From Coptodactyla brooksi (taxonomy: Eukaryota; Arthropoda; Insecta; Coleoptera; Scarabaeidae), in the NCBI GenBank assembly GCA_033557675.1, contig JAWQRM010000563.1, positions 1 through 21,470 of the forward strand: a stretch of DNA of 21,470 nt, written 5' to 3'. A model generated the notes under the pieces. That model was given only the letters and a program-made list of their open reading frames with translations, was not told the origin of the DNA and searched no databases. Position numbers and translations under genes: made by a program. Below are positions 18,727 through 21,470 of this stretch, piece by piece (within the stretch, counting starts at the first letter, position 1; every line of letters begins with the position of its first letter).

Positions 18727-20062
18727 ATGGCGAGGCTATTTTTATTTGATAAAGAAATAGCAGGGCTAGATGCAAATGCATCAGACTATGAAGATACTTC
18801 TGAGGTTGAAAACCATACCAGCGATAACACCGACAATGAGAAAACCGAAGCAGACTATGATTCTTCAGATAATGACGTAGTGCATCTCCTTTTCAAATTA
18901 TCGTGAACCCTACACTTGAAAATATTGTGTTGAAAATGAGCAATATTGAAGGTCGTGGGTAATATTAAAATGTAAGCATATATAAGAGTATTGTTGTTGG
19001 CAGGAGTTTATAAATCACACGGCGAATCAACAAAAAGTTTGTAGGATGCAGAAACCGGTGGACCTACTTTTCGTGCAACGATGTAGTTGACAGTTTTTTA
19101 TCGAATATCAAGCGCATTACGTTTTAGCGATAAGGTCTAAGATAAGGTATAAGAGAGTTTTGTCAGATGTGGATAGTAATTATGCCTATATAGTACAATG
19201 TAGGTGATAACGTTACTGTTGGCTTCAGAGGACGCTGTCCTTTCAAACAGTGTATTTCCGGCAAGCCAGCAAAATATTGCATCAAAATATGGACTCTTTG
19301 TAACCGTGGTAGTTCCTACGCCATGAAAGATCAAGTTTATACAGGAAAATCTCCAGGTGAAGCACCAGAAGAAAGTCAAGAGATGCAAGTAGTTTTAGAC
19401 CTAACACATGAACTCATGGGGCAAAATGTTACATGTGATAATTTCTTCACGTCGAAATCATTAGGTGAAATGCTCCTCACCTAAGAAAACAATGTTAGGA
19501 ACAGTTAGAAAAAATAAACCCTGTGATTACAATAAGTAAAGAAGTACATAGTTCTACTTTTTATTTTACCAAGGGTGTCACAATTATGTCATGTAAATAA
19601 ATAAAACGAAAAAATAAAAAAAATAAATAAAAAATAAAACGAATAGCGCTTTTATTCTTTTAAGGGACGATTGATACGTTAGATCAAAGTATTGCAGCAT
19701 ATTCCAAGAGAAAAACCAGTCGATGGCCTATTATTTTGTTTTACAACATACTTGATGTTAGTGCTTATAATGCATTTGTGTTATGGAGAGAAATAAATCC
19801 AGATTAGAATAAAGATGTTCTGTCCAAAAGAAGACTAATTCTGGAAGAATTGGGCAAACTGATTGTAACTCACTAAATGATTCCAAGAGAACATAAACAT
19901 CGTACTGAACAAGCTACTGCCGTAATAAAGAAAATTCAAGTAGGCGAAGTAGCAGTGCCATCTACATCTGGTGCAATCAGTAAAAATAAAAGAGCACGAT
20001 GTAATATGTGTGTCCATCACATATTATATGTCTGTTATATATATGTGTCCATCAAAATGTGA
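18727..20062 (+). pseudogene. piggyBac-like transposase pseudogene
   Basis: The ATG at 18727 gives an acidic N-terminus (LDANASDYEDTSEVENH) ending at a stop at 18904-18906. After degenerate sequence the domain resumes near 18985 (VLLLAGVYKSHGESTKS, RISSALRF) with in-frame stops. 19194-19484 is open: a GFRGRCPFKQ motif preceded by an Asp (19206-19208), then KIWTLC, YTGKSPGE and TCDNFFTS with the second Asp (19437-19439), 77 codons later, close to the usual piggyBac spacing. After TVRKNKP an A/T-rich stretch (about 19597-19640) replaces family sequence. The frame resumes at DTLDQSIAAYS (Asp 19673-19675), RWPIILFYNILDVSAYNAF and RRLILEELGK, with two stops, and ends KRARCNMC. The cysteine-rich C-terminal domain is degenerate. 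No TTAA-flanked TIRs were found. Confidence 0.92.
19597..19640 (+). repeat. A-rich AAATAAAT-like low-complexity tract inside piggyBac
   Basis: Runs of AAATAAA and AAAAATAAAAC replace the part of the piggyBac domain that normally leads into the GGVDTLDQ motif. This may be microsatellite expansion or a poly-A-tailed insertion scar. Confidence 0.7.
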
Positions 20063-21215
20063 CAATAAAACAAGCATAATATATTATGGTTAATAAATAT
20101 TGATGTAAGGAACATGTGGTATACTGTTGTCATCAGTGTGAAGATTAGGCAATAATTGGATGCACATCAGAATTTATTTGGTATTCTCTCTTGTTTTTAG
20201 ATTTAGTGTTCGTAGTATTTTTTATTATAATTTTATTATATTTTTATTATAGTTTATATTTATAAACATTTGTTAGTAATAAGATTGCTTTTCATCGTTG
20301 TAATAAAATCATAATATATTCATTTCAAGCTATTCTTAACAATCCTCCTGTACTTGCATACATCGGGTAACTATGCCCCCAAAAACGTGTAAAAAGTGTA
20401 GAGTAAAACTGCGGACTTTTTTGATTATAGCTAAAGAATAGATCTTTTGCCACTCTGGATTAAAAAAATTACACTGTTCTTCAAACATTAAATTTGGAAA
20501 GCACAATCTTGTGCGTTTTAGAACAGGATGTCTACTTTTCAAGCAAAGTACGATAATTGTTTCACAAACTTGTAGCGATCGAAAGAAACTCTTAATGAAT
20601 ACCTTCTCAAAATGGAACATTCAGAACTGCTTGCCGTTAATTAGGTGATTCTGCAGTTCTGGGTTCACTGGATGAATATTACGTATATTAAGCGAATACG
20701 TCAGCAAATCATTTTTCATACATAATCACTCTGTCAGATAAATTGTATAAACACGGAAAATTACTTTTAACTCAACCTAGCGGACAACAAATTCATCAAT
20801 TACTAGCGTGCAAAACAAAAAGCATGTTGTCCGGTAGATTAGCGCATAAATTAAATGTGCCCCTCTATATATTTGTTTTTCTCGCACGGTATAAATGGAC
20901 AACGTTCAACTTTCCAATAGCTACTTAATGTAGGCATGCTGCTAGTGCTAAACGTCCCCGAACGTTTCTCTCGCGCCAATATCTAAATTATGTTTACAGT
21001 TATTCTAAATTGCTGGCTTATGCCCGACGCTTTGAAACGTTTAACGCACTCCTTACGTAAGACTTCTGCCCCCGCTATCTACGAACATAACAAATGCCAT
21101 TTAGCGACTGCACTATGCAGGGCCGTCTCTGGAATGATCGAAATAATCCAGATCGATTTCTAAGATTAATTTGATCCTGCAGTTCAGATTAATATTTTGA
21201 AATGAATGTGTGATT
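20063..21215. other. Unassigned DNA right of piggyBac
   Basis: 20205-20275 is TTATTATA low-complexity sequence. A 94-codon minus-strand frame (20620-20336, containing CETIIVLCLKSRH) and a plus-strand fragment (MPPKTCKKCRVKL at about 20373) overlap. Neither has a domain I recognise. The 61-codon frame at 20743-20928 is also unassigned. No piggyBac right terminus was identified. Confidence 0.5.
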
Positions 21216-21274
21216 TTGTTACTGTACAAATGTAGCTTTCTATAACCTGTGAAGCTACATTTGTACAGTAACAA
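21216..21274. repeat. 23-bp perfect inverted repeat (strong hairpin)
   Basis: The left arm 21216-21238 contains GTTACTGTACAAATGTAGCT. The right arm 21252-21274 is its exact complement, with a 13-nt loop. One mismatch outward, four more pairs form (GAT+T with A+TCA), giving a 28-position stem. Possible readings are a small-RNA hairpin, a snap-back mutation or a tiny MITE. No gene is adjacent. Confidence 0.92.
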
Positions 21275-21357
21275 CATCAACAAAAATCTAACATTAACAA
21301 CATCAACCAAAACACAAAAGTTCATACTGAACGTACGTTTCGTTAAGCAAATTAGTT

Positions 21358-21385
21358 CGTCTTTCATCAGGAGTGATGAAAGACG
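21358..21385. repeat. 12-bp perfect stem-loop
   Basis: CGTCTTTCATCA, loop GGAG, TGATGAAAGACG. It lies 84 bp right of the larger hairpin. Its role is unknown. Confidence 0.9.
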
Positions 21386-21470
21386 GAAGTCTATCGGTTT
21401 GATGTAGTGGTGACATTGTTTAACTGTGTTTGCTCAATACCTATGTGAACACGTTTGTATGTCCTGAAGC

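Noticed and set aside
20336..20620. 94-codon minus-strand frame with several Cys residues
   Set aside because: No recognisable family and the opposite strand gives an equally plausible short Cys-rich frame; not enough for a gene call.
1..21470. tRNA-derived SINE, tRNA, rRNA or CRISPR array
   Set aside because: No B-box-like GTTCRANNCC string in context, no conserved RNA core and no regularly spaced repeats were seen.

Overview
The window reads as AT-rich arthropod (most likely insect) nuclear DNA that has been filled by DNA (class II) transposons and then left to decay. The evidence is the set of recognisable transposase families (two mariner-like lineages with 41 residues between the last two acidic residues, an insect Mutator-like protein, mauritiana-like and irritans-like mariners, a pogo-like DDE element, a Tc1-like element and a piggyBac). 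TA target duplications are visible at two elements, and a TATA plus initiator core promoter of arthropod type lies at 18655-18688. No intact host gene, tRNA, rRNA, operon, CRISPR array or bacterial feature is visible. The species cannot be named from this sequence.

Layout, left to right. 7-66 is a TA microsatellite. 307-1330 is a DD41D-type mariner-like transposase pseudogene. 1485-3447 is unassigned DNA with one homeodomain-site-rich block (about 2200-2470) and an 18-bp palindrome. 3450-5040 is a complete but dead second DD41D-type element with 54-bp terminal inverted repeats (TIRs) and TA target sites. 5041-7560 is Mutator-like (MULE) debris: a truncated coding region joined to a terminal block, and a second, inverted copy of that block. 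Each side also carries a hairpin-rich segment. 7592-8410 is a mauritiana-like mariner pseudogene. 8411-10009 is unassigned. 10012-11262 is an irritans-like mariner on the minus strand with near-perfect TIRs, killed by a few lesions. 11423-13567 is a pogo-like element on the minus strand with long TIRs and a C-terminal zinc-knuckle domain. 13568-15883 is unassigned except for a 148-bp coding-like insert flanked by 14-bp direct repeats (15142-15317). 15884-16999 is a Tc1-like deletion derivative. 17000-18650 is unassigned. 18655-20062 is a piggyBac pseudogene with its core promoter. 20063-21470 is unassigned apart from two strong hairpins.

Nothing here acts as a pathway. Each transposase would have acted only on its own termini. 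All are broken by stops, frameshifts, internal deletions or loss of catalytic residues, so none should be active. Dense mixed-family debris without genes suits heterochromatin or a small-RNA source locus, but that is inference. The items most worth a second look are the coding-like insert at 15156-15303, the inverted MULE blocks with multi-hairpin segments, the pogo-like element, the inverted duplication at the second catalytic site of the irritans-like mariner, and the 23-bp perfect stem at 21216-21274.
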